Shown here in pieces: positions 47,848-57,293 of a stretch of DNA of 64,000 bases (positions are counted from its first letter, which is position 1; every line of letters starts with the position of its first letter). The translations under genes were made by a program, and so were the position numbers. Source of the DNA: Herbaspirillum sp. RTI4. GTDB taxonomy: Bacteria; Pseudomonadota; Gammaproteobacteria; Burkholderiales; Burkholderiaceae_D. Location: positions 1,054,001 to 1,118,000 of the forward strand of contig NZ_JAVIWQ010000002.1 in NCBI RefSeq assembly GCF_034313965.1. The letters are read 5' to 3'. The notes beneath the pieces are model-generated. The model did no database searches. It was not told where the DNA came from and saw only the letters and a list, made by a program, of their open reading frames with translations.

Positions 47848-48164
47848 TCGGAATTTGCGAAGGGCGCGATAGGCGGACTATATCTTCGAGCGCTGCCAAC
47901 AAATATCAGAGGAAGCCAGTGCTCGGCGCAAGCTCAGGGTCGGTTGTCCGTTGTGCTCGAGTGGGGCGGCGTTCTTACTAAGCTTGCGCCACTAATTCAG
48001 AGGACCCTGGGAGGTGCAGACATGAATAATTGCCACAATTGACCACGGCGAGTGACAAAACAGAGCGTAAGAGTACATATTGCCACTCAAAGTTGCTTGT
48101 ATCGTCCTGATTTCTGTAACAAAGTGTGATTAGAGGGGTTTGTCGGGGTTTATCGCCCCATTTT

Positions 48165-49088
48165 CTACTGAAGACGGCGCAAATGCCGTCGCACTGACAG
48201 CATTGCACCTAGTAGCCCGAGCAAAGCGCTGACAGCCAACAGGCCAAGAGATGGCCACAGACTCAGCGGGGCCAGGCGGAATTCGGAGCCATACAAATAA
48301 GCAAACTCAGCAATCGTCTGATTCAGCGGCAGCAAACTCAGCGCCACGGCACCCAGCCCGAGGACGCCAGCGGCGAGTCCCAGCAGGGCGCCGGTATAGT
48401 AAAACGGTCTATGGATAAAGGCATCGGTGGCACCGAGCAGACGCGAGACTTCGATTTCTTCGTATTGCGTCAAAACTTGCATACGGATCGTATTGAAAAC
48501 CACGGCGACCACCGCCAGACTCAGCGTACCGCCCAGAAACAGCAGCAGCATCCGCAAAATCCGCAGCAGAGCCGCCAGCCGCTTGACCCATGCCGAATCG
48601 ATTTGTACGGAATCAATATGTGGCAAGGCTTGCAATTGATCGGCAATCAGATCGACGCGGGCGGCATCCATCGCATTACGCAAACCGGTCAGCCGCACCA
48701 CATAGCTATCCGGCAAGGGATTGCCGCCCAGCGTCGTCAGAACGCTACTGAGGCCGGTTTTTTTCTTGAGCGCGTCGAAGGCTTTTTCGCGCGGGATGAA
48801 TTCTGCGCTGCCGAGCATGTCGTTGTGTTGCAGCAGTTCGTCAATCTGCCCGGCCATCGCCAGCGCAGCGGAGCGGGGCGCATCCATCTTGAGAAACACG
48901 CTAAGCTCAGGTTCGACCGATAACTGTTCGGATACCGGACGGATATTTTCCAGCAAAGTCAGTCCGGCACAGGGCAAGGCCAGCGCAATCGCGACCACCA
49001 GTACGTTAAGGAAAAAATTACCCGGCGCGCGCGACAAGTGACCGAAGGCATCACTGAGCGCAAACGCATGTTGTCTCAGCCAATTCAT
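48165..49088 (-). CDS. ftsX: Cell division protein FtsX
   Basis: FtsX is the membrane partner of FtsE; together they couple septal ring assembly to peptidoglycan amidase activation. The 307-residue protein has a cytoplasmic start, four membrane helices (about 23-45, 180-205, 225-250 and 277-297) and a periplasmic loop between the first two (about 50-175). The conserved EEIEVSRLLGATDAFIHRPF segment marks the FtsX/MacB permease family. Its ATG overlaps the ftsE stop by 4 bp. The 434-bp gap to rpoH holds the rpoH control region and a weak GGGG/CCCC hairpin just after ftsX. Confidence 0.95.
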   Translation of the reverse strand: MNWLRQHAFALSDAFGHLSRAPGNFFLNVLVVAIALALPCAGLTLLENIRPVSEQLSVEPELSVFLKMDAPRSAALAMAGQIDELLQHNDMLGSAEFIPREKAFDALKKKTGLSSVLTTLGGNPLPDSYVVRLTGLRNAMDAARVDLIADQLQALPHIDSVQIDSAWVKRLAALLRILRMLLLFLGGTLSLAVVAVVFNTIRMQVLTQYEEIEVSRLLGATDAFIHRPFYYTGALLGLAAGVLGLGAVALSLLPLNQTIAEFAYLYGSEFRLAPLSLWPSLGLLAVSALLGLLGAMLSVRRHLRRLQ

Positions 49089-49768
49089 GGCGTCCCCTGC
49101 ACAGGCTGACCATGCCAGCCGTCAACGACCTGACCACGGTCCAGATAAACGATGCGCTCAGCCCCGGCCAGGGTGTACTCGTCATGCGTTGAAATCAGGC
49201 AAGTCACGCCGGCAACATGGAACGATTTAATCGCATCGAGGACTTTATCGGCATTTTCCCGATCCAGATTGGCCGTCGGCTCATCGGCCAGAATGATTTG
49301 CGGCCGGTTGACGATGGCGCGGGCAATGGCCGCACGTTGTTGCTCGCCGCCGGACAAGGTGAGCGGCGGTGCCAACGCCAGATCAAGCAAGCCGACCCGG
49401 TCGAGCGCAGCGCAAGCGCGTTTTTCGGCCTCACTGCGCGAAGCGCCGGTCACGATCAGCGGCAGCATCACATTATGCAAAATATCGCGATCAGGCAGCA
49501 GCCGTTGCTGCTGCAATATCAAACCCAGCTTGCGGCGCAGATAGGGCAGGCCGGAAGGTTTCAGTGCGTTGATGCTTTGGCCATTGACGGTTAACTGTCC
49601 GCTGCTAGGGCGCTCAATTGCCGCAATCATCTTGAGCAGAGTCGATTTCCCCGCCCCAGAGGGCCCGGCCAGAAACACCAGCTCGCCGCGGGCGATCGAC
49701 AGCGTGACGTCGCTCAGCGCAAACACGTCTGCGGCATAGCGTTTGGAGACGGCGGCAAATTCAATCAT
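49085..49768 (-). CDS. ftsE: Cell division ATP-binding protein FtsE
   Basis: FtsE is the ATPase of the FtsEX complex at the division site. The 227-residue protein has Walker A (GPSGAGKST) near residue 35, the Q-loop in LILQQQRLL, the signature LSGGEQQRAAIARA, Walker B (IILADEPTANLD) and the H-loop STHDEYT. It follows ftsY by 27 bp and overlaps ftsX, giving the standard ftsY-ftsE-ftsX order. Confidence 0.96.
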   Translation of the reverse strand: MIEFAAVSKRYAADVFALSDVTLSIARGELVFLAGPSGAGKSTLLKMIAAIERPSSGQLTVNGQSINALKPSGLPYLRRKLGLILQQQRLLPDRDILHNVMLPLIVTGASRSEAEKRACAALDRVGLLDLALAPPLTLSGGEQQRAAIARAIVNRPQIILADEPTANLDRENADKVLDAIKSFHVAGVTCLISTHDEYTLAGAERIVYLDRGQVVDGWHGQPVQGTP

Positions 49769-49795
49769 GGGGGATAGTCCTGATTTTCACCGGGT

Positions 49796-50821
49796 TCAAT
49801 TGAGCAGCGCATCGACAAAGTCGGCGGCATTGAACGGCTGTAAGTCTTCGATGGCTTCACCGACACCGATGAAATACAGCGGAATCGGCCGCGCCCGGGC
49901 AATCGCCGCCAGCACGCCGCCTTTTGCAGTGCCGTCGAGCTTGGTAATGATCAGTCCGGTCAGGCCGAGAGCGTCATCGAAAGCCTTGACCTGCGCCAGC
50001 GCGTTCTGACCGGTATTGCCATCGATCACGAGCAGAATTTCGTGCGGCGCGCCATCCAGTCCCTTGCCGATCACGCGTTTGATTTTTTTCAATTCTTCCA
50101 TCAGATGTAACTGGGTCGGCAAGCGACCGGCGGTATCGATCATCACCACATGCGTGCCGCGTGCCTGCGCCGAATGCACGGCATCGAAGGCCACCGCCGC
50201 CGGATCGCCCGATTCCTGGGCGATTACCGCGACATTGTTACGCTCGCCCCAGATGGTCAGCTGTTCGCGCGCAGCGGCGCGGAAGGTGTCGCCTGCGGCC
50301 AGCAGCACCGATTGCCCATGCGCCTGCAAATGCTTGGCCAGTTTGCCGATGGAGGTCGTCTTGCCCGCGCCATTGACGCCGGCAATCATCATGACCAACG
50401 GCCGGTGTTGTTCCAGCACCAGCGGTTTTTGCAGCGGCATCAATAATTCGAGCAACAGTGTGCGCAACGCCGTTTTGACCTGCTCTGGCTGCGTCAGTTT
50501 TTCATCACGCACCTTGACGCGCAATGCGGCCAGCAGATCGCCGGTCGCATCGATGCCTGCATCGGACACCAGCAAAGCCGATTCCAGTTCTTCAAACAGG
50601 GCATCGTCAATCCGGGTGCCGGTAAACAGCGTGGTCAGATTGCCGGAAGTTTTCGCCAGACCGGATTTGAGGCGGGTCACCCATGAACGTTTTTGCTCGG
50701 GCGTCACGACATCGGGTGCAGGGGCAGAGGTCGGCGCGGGAATGGGCTCAGACGTGGTTACGGCTAGATCCGGGTTGGAGGGGGTGTCAACAGGGGGTTT
50801 TTTCTTGAAAAAACTAAACAT
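49796..50821 (-). CDS. ftsY: Signal recognition particle receptor FtsY
   Basis: FtsY docks ribosomes carrying SRP-bound membrane proteins at the inner membrane. The 341-residue protein has a short acidic/Pro-rich A region (about 1-45), an N domain and a G domain. GTPase motifs are the P-loop GVNGAGKTTSIGKL, the DTAGRLPTQ switch and TKLDGTAKGG. The A region is short compared with E. coli, as is common in betaproteobacteria. It heads the ftsYEX operon. Confidence 0.97.
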   Translation of the reverse strand: MFSFFKKKPPVDTPSNPDLAVTTSEPIPAPTSAPAPDVVTPEQKRSWVTRLKSGLAKTSGNLTTLFTGTRIDDALFEELESALLVSDAGIDATGDLLAALRVKVRDEKLTQPEQVKTALRTLLLELLMPLQKPLVLEQHRPLVMMIAGVNGAGKTTSIGKLAKHLQAHGQSVLLAAGDTFRAAAREQLTIWGERNNVAVIAQESGDPAAVAFDAVHSAQARGTHVVMIDTAGRLPTQLHLMEELKKIKRVIGKGLDGAPHEILLVIDGNTGQNALAQVKAFDDALGLTGLIITKLDGTAKGGVLAAIARARPIPLYFIGVGEAIEDLQPFNAADFVDALLN

Positions 50822-51128
50822 CGGCGATAGTGTGAAATAAACCGGTTAGCAATCGGGCCCCGGCAAACGCAGGCCGGTGCAATGAGCAGGTACAATCCCG
50901 TGCAACCAAGACCCGCCACGCAGAACGATGACATGGCAGCTGTCGAGGTGGCAGAGGCAGCAGAGGCGGCCGAACTTGCATTCGATGTGGTGATCATGCC
51001 GTCGCCGGCAATAACAGGCGAGCCAGTCAACGAAGCAGTCGATCACAGCGCCGGTTTCCCGTAGGGCCGCGCACAGCAAACAGCAGTGCGCAGTGTAAAG
51101 TAGCGCAATCCCGCATTCTATCAGAGCC
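50822..51128. other. 307-bp divergent gap between ftsY and the M16 gene
   Basis: No gene is credible; short frames here lack ribosome sites and family likeness. The region must hold promoters for both directions. A tacaat -10-like site lies near 50892 on the plus strand and taaagt near 51095 before the M16 gene. Confidence 0.4.
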
Positions 51129-52505
51129 ATGCCCATGAAATTGAACATCCTCCGCAGTATCTTGAGTGCCTGTTTGCTCGCTCCGCTAATGGCCGCACAT
51201 GCCGCGCCGACACATGAATTCATGTTGTCGAACGGCATGAAAGTGATTGTGCTGGAAGACCACCGCACACCTGCCGTCACCCAGATGCTCTGGTACAAGG
51301 TCGGAGCAATTGACGAAGTCAACGGCCGCACCGGTCTGTCGCATGCGCTGGAACACATGATGTTCAAGGCCACCAAACGGCATCCGACCGGCGATTTCAG
51401 CCGCCTGGTCGCTCGCATGGGCGGCAGTCAGAACGCTTTCACCAGCAAGGACGCCACGGTTTACTTTCAGCGGGTCGATCAATCCAAGCTGGCGTCCGTC
51501 ATGGCGCTGGAAGCCGACCGCATGAGCAACTTGCAATTCAATCAACACGAATTTGCCAGTGAAATCCGGGTTGTGATGGAAGAGCGGCGCTGGCGCACCG
51601 ACGATCAGCCGCAAGGCATGGCGATCGAAGCGCTGCAGGCCGCCGCGTTCACCGCCCATCCTTATCACCACCCGGTCATCGGCTGGATGGATGATCTGGA
51701 GCACTTGACGCTGAGCGACGTGCAAACCTGGTACCGCAGCTGGTATGCGCCGAACAATGCCACGCTGGTGATCGCCGGCGACGTCAATGCGGAACAAGTA
51801 CGGGTGCTGGCCCAGCGCTATTTCGGCGCGATTGCCGCTAAAAAATTACCTGTGCGCAAACCGCAGAATGAGCCTGAGCAGCGCGGCATCCGGCGCACCA
51901 CGGTCAAGGCCTCGGCGGAAAATCCCTTCGTGATTCTGGCCTTCAAAGCGCCGGTGCTGCGCGATGTCGAAAAAGACGATGACGTCTTCGCGCTTTCCGT
52001 CTTGTCGGCAGTGCTGGACGGCTACGACAATGCGCGCCTGAAAGCCCGCTTAGTGCGTGGCGACAAGATCGCCAACAGCGCCGGCAGCGGTTACGATGAA
52101 TACACCGCACGCGGACCGGCACTGTTCGTGCTGGAAGGCGCACCGGTCGCCGGTGTCAGCACCAGTCAGCTCGAAACCGCACTGCGCGCCGAAGTCACAC
52201 GTATCGCCACGCAAGGCGTAGAACCGGCGGAATTGCAGCGCATCAAGACCCAATTGATCGCCTCCCGCATCTACGGCAGGGACTCGGTATTTGCCCGGGC
52301 GATGGAAATCGGCGGGCTGGAATCGGCCGGTATTTCCTACCGCCAGCTTGACCGCATCATCGAACGCATCCGCGACGTCACAGCGCAACAGGTGCAAGCG
52401 GCGGCGCAAAAATATTTCGGCGACGACGGGTTGACGGTCGTGACCCTGCAACCATTACCGCTGAACGGACGGCAAGCACCGCCTCCGCCAGCGCTGCTGC
52501 ATTAA
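51129..52505 (+). CDS. M16-family zinc peptidase, catalytic member
   Basis: The 458-residue exported protein has a signal peptide ending in AHA (about 27) and two M16 domains. The inverted zinc motif HxxEH is present (SHALEHMMFKATK, about residue 70-76), with the distal glutamate expected in the EIRVVMEERRWR region. It should act as a periplasmic protease. A partner lacking the zinc motif is encoded 0.8 kb downstream, as is usual for such pairs. The start codon may instead be the ATG 6 bp later. Confidence 0.92.
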   Translation: MPMKLNILRSILSACLLAPLMAAHAAPTHEFMLSNGMKVIVLEDHRTPAVTQMLWYKVGAIDEVNGRTGLSHALEHMMFKATKRHPTGDFSRLVARMGGSQNAFTSKDATVYFQRVDQSKLASVMALEADRMSNLQFNQHEFASEIRVVMEERRWRTDDQPQGMAIEALQAAAFTAHPYHHPVIGWMDDLEHLTLSDVQTWYRSWYAPNNATLVIAGDVNAEQVRVLAQRYFGAIAAKKLPVRKPQNEPEQRGIRRTTVKASAENPFVILAFKAPVLRDVEKDDDVFALSVLSAVLDGYDNARLKARLVRGDKIANSAGSGYDEYTARGPALFVLEGAPVAGVSTSQLETALRAEVTRIATQGVEPAELQRIKTQLIASRIYGRDSVFARAMEIGGLESAGISYRQLDRIIERIRDVTAQQVQAAAQKYFGDDGLTVVTLQPLPLNGRQAPPPPALLH

Positions 52506-52540
52506 TCGCACCTTGCCACTCTTATCCTAACGGAGGACGT

Positions 52541-53194
52541 ATGCCTGTGATCATCGTAGCCAACCCCAAGGGCGGTGTCGGAAAAAGCACGCTGGCGACC
52601 AATCTGGCCGGTTATTACGCCGCTTGCGGCCACGCGGTTCTGCTGGGCGACATCGACCGCCAGCAATCGGCGCTTGCCTGGCTCAATCTCAGGCCCGCCG
52701 AGGCACCGCCTATCGTCACCTGGGATATCCGTTCCGACCATATTGCCCGGCCGCCCAAAGGCACCAGCCATGTCGTGCTGGATACCCCCGCTGGCTTGCG
52801 CGGCCATCGTCTCAATGAAGTGCTGAAAATGGCGCACAAGATCATCGTTCCCTTGCAGCCGTCGATTTTCGATATCTTTGCCACGCAGGAATTTCTGCAA
52901 CGGCTGGCCGACGAAAAAGCCGTGCGCAACGGCGATATCGACGTCGGCATTGTCGGCATGCGGGTCGATGCCCGCACCCGTTCCGCCGAGCAACTGCAAC
53001 GCTTTATCGAAAAACTGAACCTGCCGCTGATCGGCACGCTGCGCAACACGCAAAATTACGTGCAACTGGCCGCACACGGCCTGAGCCTGTGGGATCTGGC
53101 CCCCGGCCGCGTGCAGCGCGACCTCGACCAGTGGTCGTCCATCCTCGACTGGGTCGAAAGCCCTGCGATACGCCTTCAGGAACCGCAGGCTTGA
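52541..53194 (+). CDS. ParA/MinD-type ATPase
   Basis: The 217-residue protein has the deviant Walker A KGGVGKST (residues 10-17), the GDIDRQQSA switch aspartate region and a Walker B-like HVVLDTPAGLRG. It is a short ParA of the kind used to position chromosomes, plasmids or large protein assemblies. No ParB gene or parS-like repeats are visible. A TAACGGAGG site precedes the ATG. It lies between the two M16 genes, which suggests one transcript. Its cargo is unknown. Confidence 0.88.
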   Translation: MPVIIVANPKGGVGKSTLATNLAGYYAACGHAVLLGDIDRQQSALAWLNLRPAEAPPIVTWDIRSDHIARPPKGTSHVVLDTPAGLRGHRLNEVLKMAHKIIVPLQPSIFDIFATQEFLQRLADEKAVRNGDIDVGIVGMRVDARTRSAEQLQRFIEKLNLPLIGTLRNTQNYVQLAAHGLSLWDLAPGRVQRDLDQWSSILDWVESPAIRLQEPQA

Positions 53195-53290
53195 ATGCAC
53201 CACGCGCGTTTGCCACTTCGCCCCCTTCGGCCCCTTTGCCCCTTTGCCCCTTCGGATTCACTGATTCTCTTTCTCTTCTTCACTGTTGCT

Positions 53291-54643
53291 ATGAAAAAAT
53301 TGCTGGCCTCGTTGCCTCTGCTGTTGTCCCTCTCCTTGCTTGGTCTGGCCTCCAAGGCCCAAGCCGCACCACAAATCCAGTCCTGGACGCTGGCAAACGG
53401 CGTGCGTGTGCTGCTGGTTGAAAACCATGCGATACCGATGCTCGACATGCGGGTCGATTTCGATGCCGGCGCACGGCGCGATACGCCCGGCAAGTCGGGT
53501 CTGGCCAGTCTGACGCTGGGCTTGCTGTCGAGCGGCGTAGCCGCGACTAAGGACGGAATCGATGCCAACGGTGCCGCCCAGCCAGCCTTGTCCGAAGCGC
53601 AGATTCTCGACGGTTTCGCCGATATTGCCGCCCAGCCGCAGAGCAGTCTCGACAGCGATCGCGCCGATATTGGCCTGCGCACCCTGTCTGCCGCCACGGA
53701 ACGCGATGCCGCTGTCACCCTGCTGGCGCGGATGCTGGCGCAATCGAGTTTGCCTATCGCGCTGTTCGAACGTGACCGCACGCTCCAGATCGCCGCCGTG
53801 CGCGAAGCGCAGACCCGGCCGGCATATATCGCTGCGCAGGCCTTCATGGCGCGTCTCTACGGCACGCATCCCTATGGACAGTCACCGTCAGTGGCCTCGC
53901 TGGAAGCGATCAGCCATGCCGATGTGCAGACCTTTTACCGGTCGCATTACGTCGCCCGCAATGCCGTCGTGTCTCTGGTCGGAGATGTGACGAAAGCGCA
54001 GGCAGACGCCATCGCGCAACAACTGACGCGCAATCTGCCGCAAGGGGACGCCTTGCCGGCCATGCCGGAGGTTCCGCCTGCTGCGGCGAGTGAGCAGCAG
54101 ATCCCGCATCCTGCATCGCAGGCGCATATCCTGATCGGCGCACCGGCGCTGGTGCGCGGCGACCCGGATTTTTTTGCGCTGCTGGTCGGCAACCATATCC
54201 TCGGCGGCGGCGGGCTGGTTTCGCGGCTGTCGGAAGAAGTGCGGGAAAAACGCGCGCTCACTTATGGCATCAGCAGTGGTTTTAGTGGGATGAAGCAGGC
54301 CGGACCGTTCCAGATCAAGGTGCAGACCAAGAAGGAGCAGACCGCGCAGGCGCTGCAAGTGACCCGCGATACGCTGGCGAAATTCTTGCGCGATGGCCCC
54401 AGCGAAGCCGAAATGCAAGCGGCCAAGGACAATCTGATCGGCGGTTTTCCGCTCAACATCGACACCAACGGCAAGTTATTGCAATTGGTCACGCTCATCG
54501 GCTATTACGGACTGCCGCTCGATTACGCCGACACCTGGACCGCCAACGTGGCCCGCGTCACGCGCGCCGATGTCCTGCAAGCCTTCCGTCGCAAGCTGGA
54601 TGCGGGACGCATGAGCACCGTCGTCGTCGGAGGAACTTTATGA
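53291..54643 (+). CDS. M16-family protein, non-catalytic partner
   Basis: The 450-residue exported protein has a signal peptide ending in AQA (about 25). The fold is M16, but the HxxEH zinc motif is missing: the aligned segment reads KSGLASLTLGLLSSG. It keeps the second-domain landmark GGGGLVSRLSEEVREKRALTYGISS, with the R/Y residues that contact substrate. It is therefore likely the regulatory subunit of the upstream M16 protease. The ATG at 53291 is chosen since the 96 bp before it is a C-rich repeat (cccctttg units) without codon character. Its stop overlaps the rsmD ATG by 4 bp. Confidence 0.9.
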   Translation: MKKLLASLPLLLSLSLLGLASKAQAAPQIQSWTLANGVRVLLVENHAIPMLDMRVDFDAGARRDTPGKSGLASLTLGLLSSGVAATKDGIDANGAAQPALSEAQILDGFADIAAQPQSSLDSDRADIGLRTLSAATERDAAVTLLARMLAQSSLPIALFERDRTLQIAAVREAQTRPAYIAAQAFMARLYGTHPYGQSPSVASLEAISHADVQTFYRSHYVARNAVVSLVGDVTKAQADAIAQQLTRNLPQGDALPAMPEVPPAAASEQQIPHPASQAHILIGAPALVRGDPDFFALLVGNHILGGGGLVSRLSEEVREKRALTYGISSGFSGMKQAGPFQIKVQTKKEQTAQALQVTRDTLAKFLRDGPSEAEMQAAKDNLIGGFPLNIDTNGKLLQLVTLIGYYGLPLDYADTWTANVARVTRADVLQAFRRKLDAGRMSTVVVGGTL

Positions 54644-55281
54644 AGCAGGCGAGCAAAAAAGCGCCTAAGCAGGTGCCGCAGCATCAGGCAGTGCAATCGC
54701 ATCAGGTGCGCATTATCGGCGGGCAGTGGAAGCGCACGCCGCTCATGGTATCGGCCGCCGCCGGTCTGCGGCCTACGCCCGACCGGGTGCGGGAAACCGT
54801 ATTCAACTGGCTAGGCCATCTGCTCGACGGCAACTGGAGCGGTCTGCAATGTCTTGACCTGTTCGCCGGATCGGGTGCGCTTGGTTTTGAGGCCGCCAGT
54901 CGCGGCGCAGCGCAGGTCACGCTGGTGGAAAACAGTACGCCAGCGCTACAGCAGCTCGACGCGGCAAAAACCCGACTCAATGCGCAGCAGGTCGGCATTG
55001 TGCGCAGCGATGCGCTGGTGCTGGCAACCGCGCTGGCGCAGCGTCAGCCGGGTAGTTTTGATCTGGTCTTCGTCGATCCGCCCTACCACCAGGGATGGCT
55101 GGAAAAGATCATGCCGCAATGCGCTCAATTGCTCGCGCCGGGTGGGCTGGCGTATGTGGAAGCAGAGGAATCGCTGGAAGGCGTGGACGCACCAGAATGG
55201 ACGGCGCAATGGGAAATATTGCGCGCCGACCGTGCCGGTTTGGTTTTTTATCATTTGCTGCGTTGCAAAAGCGCCGCTTGA
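54640..55281 (+). CDS. rsmD: 16S rRNA (guanine(966)-N2)-methyltransferase
   Basis: RsmD methylates G966 of 16S rRNA. The 213-residue protein has the family N-terminal RIIGGQWKRTPL and the GLRPTPDRVRETVFNWL stretch. The SAM site is CLDLFAGSGALGFEAASRGA, and the catalytic motif is VFVDPPYH (DPPY). A basic/Gln-rich N-terminal tail of about 20 residues is extra. It overlaps the M16 partner gene and is followed by coaD after 107 bp. Confidence 0.95.
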   Translation: MKQASKKAPKQVPQHQAVQSHQVRIIGGQWKRTPLMVSAAAGLRPTPDRVRETVFNWLGHLLDGNWSGLQCLDLFAGSGALGFEAASRGAAQVTLVENSTPALQQLDAAKTRLNAQQVGIVRSDALVLATALAQRQPGSFDLVFVDPPYHQGWLEKIMPQCAQLLAPGGLAYVEAEESLEGVDAPEWTAQWEILRADRAGLVFYHLLRCKSAA

Positions 55282-55388
55282 ATTAAGGCATAATGGCCTC
55301 CCGGCAGTGTTGTTGCCGATGACATATATAAACACAAGACAGCGGTCAGGCCGCTAGTCTCTGGGACATTGAGGGAGAGGAACGCCAC

Positions 55389-55898
55389 ATGGTCATAGCT
55401 GTTTATCCTGGAACATTCGATCCATTGACACGAGGTCATGAAGATCTGGTACGTCGCGCATCTGGCTTGTTCAGCGAGCTGGTGGTCGGCGTGGCTGACA
55501 GCAAAAACAAAAAACCGTTTTTTTCGCTGGAAGAGCGGCTGTCGATTGCCAATGAAGTGCTGGGTCACTATCCCAATGTCCGGGTCGAGAGTTTTTCCGG
55601 CTTGCTCAAGGATTTCGTGCGGCAAAACAATGCCCGCGTGATCGTGCGCGGCTTGCGCGCTGTGTCGGACTTCGAATATGAATTCCAGATGGCGGGCATG
55701 AATCGCTACCTGCTGCCGGATGTCGAAACCTTGTTCCTGACACCCTCCGACCAGTACCAATTCATCTCCGGCACCATCGTGCGTGAAATCGCCCTGTTTG
55801 GCGGCGACGTATCGAAATTCGTTTTTCCTTCGGTCGAACAATGGCTGAAGAAAAAAATGGATGCCAACGCCGCCCTGGAAGCCACCGCCGCAAAATGA
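55389..55898 (+). CDS. coaD: Phosphopantetheine adenylyltransferase
   Basis: CoaD makes dephospho-CoA from phosphopantetheine and ATP, the fourth step of CoA synthesis. The 169-residue protein has the nucleotidyltransferase HxGH motif in [15 protein letters not shown] and the [10 protein letters not shown] end motif. [17 protein letters not shown] is also diagnostic. A GGGAGAGG site precedes the ATG. Confidence 0.97.
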   Translation: MVIAVYPGTFDPLTRGHEDLVRRASGLFSELVVGVADSKNKKPFFSLEERLSIANEVLGHYPNVRVESFSGLLKDFVRQNNARVIVRGLRAVSDFEYEFQMAGMNRYLLPDVETLFLTPSDQYQFISGTIVREIALFGGDVSKFVFPSVEQWLKKKMDANAALEATAAK

Positions 55899-55935
55899 TA
55901 CTCATGCTGCCACTCTGCCTCTTGCCGGAGCCTGC

Positions 55936-56196
55936 ATGGCTCTGCTGATCACCGACGACTGCATCAATTGCGATGTGTGCGAGCCGGAGTGCCCGAACGC
56001 GGCCATTTACATGGGGCCGCTGATTTATGAAATCGACCCCCACAAATGTACCGAGTGCGTAGGGCATTTTGATGAGCCGCAATGCCAGCAAGTCTGCCCG
56101 GTCAGTTGCATCCCCTTCGATCCCGCCTGGCGCGAAAGCAAAGAGCAATTGCAGGAAAAATACGAGGCTTTGCAAGTCGCGGCCGGTTTGAAATAA
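55936..56196 (+). CDS. YfhL-like 2[4Fe-4S] ferredoxin
   Basis: The 86-residue protein has two cluster-binding motifs, CINCDVCEPECP and CTECVGHFDEPQCQQVCPVSC. The longer spacing in the second is typical of the Alvin/YfhL ferredoxin group. It carries electrons to unknown partners. The start at 55936 matches the family N-terminus MALLITDDC; a longer frame from 55861 overlaps coaD. It follows coaD by 37 bp. Confidence 0.94.
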   Translation: MALLITDDCINCDVCEPECPNAAIYMGPLIYEIDPHKCTECVGHFDEPQCQQVCPVSCIPFDPAWRESKEQLQEKYEALQVAAGLK

Positions 56197-56398
56197 GGAC
56201 TCAGGCGGGCGCATCCTGACCGCTGCTCAGATCTGACCCGTCGTCCGAAAAGTGCCTGCAAGTCATTCGCCCATGTCGGCGCAAAAGCTGAGTTCTTCCG
56301 CTGGAACATCTGCTTAGCGGGTCAGTACTTCCGCCGTTTTTGTTTCCACGTTCCCTTCCGCTTTTTCTTCCATTTGCTCTTCTTATTTCAGGAATTCC

Positions 56399-57292
56399 AT
56401 GCTGTCGTTCTCTTCTTCCGCTGCGGGCGCTCTGCTGCTTAATGCCCTGATATGGGGGTTGTCCTGGATAGGCTTCAAATCGCTACAAGTGCAAGGCATG
56501 CATCCCCTGTGGGCGACCGCCTTCATTTTTACCTGTTGCACGGCAGTTATGGTTTTGGCGCGGCCGGGCGCATGGCGCGAGATGTGGCGTCATCCCGAAC
56601 TGCTCTATGTCGCGCTGGCCACCGGCCTGACCAATGTTTGCTTCAATATCGCCATGGCCTTCGGCGACGTGGTGCGGGTGGTGCTGCTGTTTTATCTGAT
56701 GCCGGTGTGGGCGGTGTTGCTGGCGCGACTGATCTTGAACGAGGCCATCACGCCGCGCGCGCTGGCGCGCATTGCACTCGGTCTGGGTGGCGCAATGATC
56801 GTGCTATACCGGCCTGAGCTGGGTTTGCCGCTGCCACGCTCGGGCGCGGATTGGGTCGCCATTCTGGGCGGCCTGTCGTTCGCCTTCACCAATGTCATGT
56901 TGCGGCGCTTGCGTGGAGTGCCGGACGGCGCGCGCGCCATCGCCATGTTCGGCGGCGCAGCGCTGCTGGCGGGTGTGCTGGCAGGCGTACTGCTGATGCT
57001 GGGATGGGTAGTGAGCTTGCCGGCCCACTTCGATGCGCACATCGTCTCGACGCTGGCGCTGTGGACTGTGCTGCTGCTGATTTCCAATATGTGCCTGCAA
57101 TACGGCGCGGCCCGCTTGCCGGTCAACATCATCGCCGTCATCATGCTGAGCGAAATTCTGGTGTCGGCCTTGTCTTCCTGGTGGATGGGGGCGACGCACC
57201 TGGGCTGGCAGGATATGGTGGGCGGGCTGCTGATTGTGGCTGCGCCCTGGGTCGTGCGCGACTTGCCGACTGGCAAAACGCTGCCATCGTAA
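56399..57292 (+). CDS. EamA/DMT-superfamily transporter
   Basis: The 297-residue inner-membrane protein has about ten helices in two EamA repeats. ALIWGLSWIGFKSLQ at the start and YLMPVWAVLLARLILNEAITP at the end of the first repeat are typical. The substrate cannot be predicted; relatives move metabolites or amino acids out of the cell. It follows the ferredoxin after 200 bp of non-coding DNA and converges with the GGDEF gene with only 1 bp between their stops. Confidence 0.9.
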   Translation: MLSFSSSAAGALLLNALIWGLSWIGFKSLQVQGMHPLWATAFIFTCCTAVMVLARPGAWREMWRHPELLYVALATGLTNVCFNIAMAFGDVVRVVLLFYLMPVWAVLLARLILNEAITPRALARIALGLGGAMIVLYRPELGLPLPRSGADWVAILGGLSFAFTNVMLRRLRGVPDGARAIAMFGGAALLAGVLAGVLLMLGWVVSLPAHFDAHIVSTLALWTVLLLISNMCLQYGAARLPVNIIAVIMLSEILVSALSSWWMGATHLGWQDMVGGLLIVAAPWVVRDLPTGKTLPS

Positions 57293-57293
57293 T

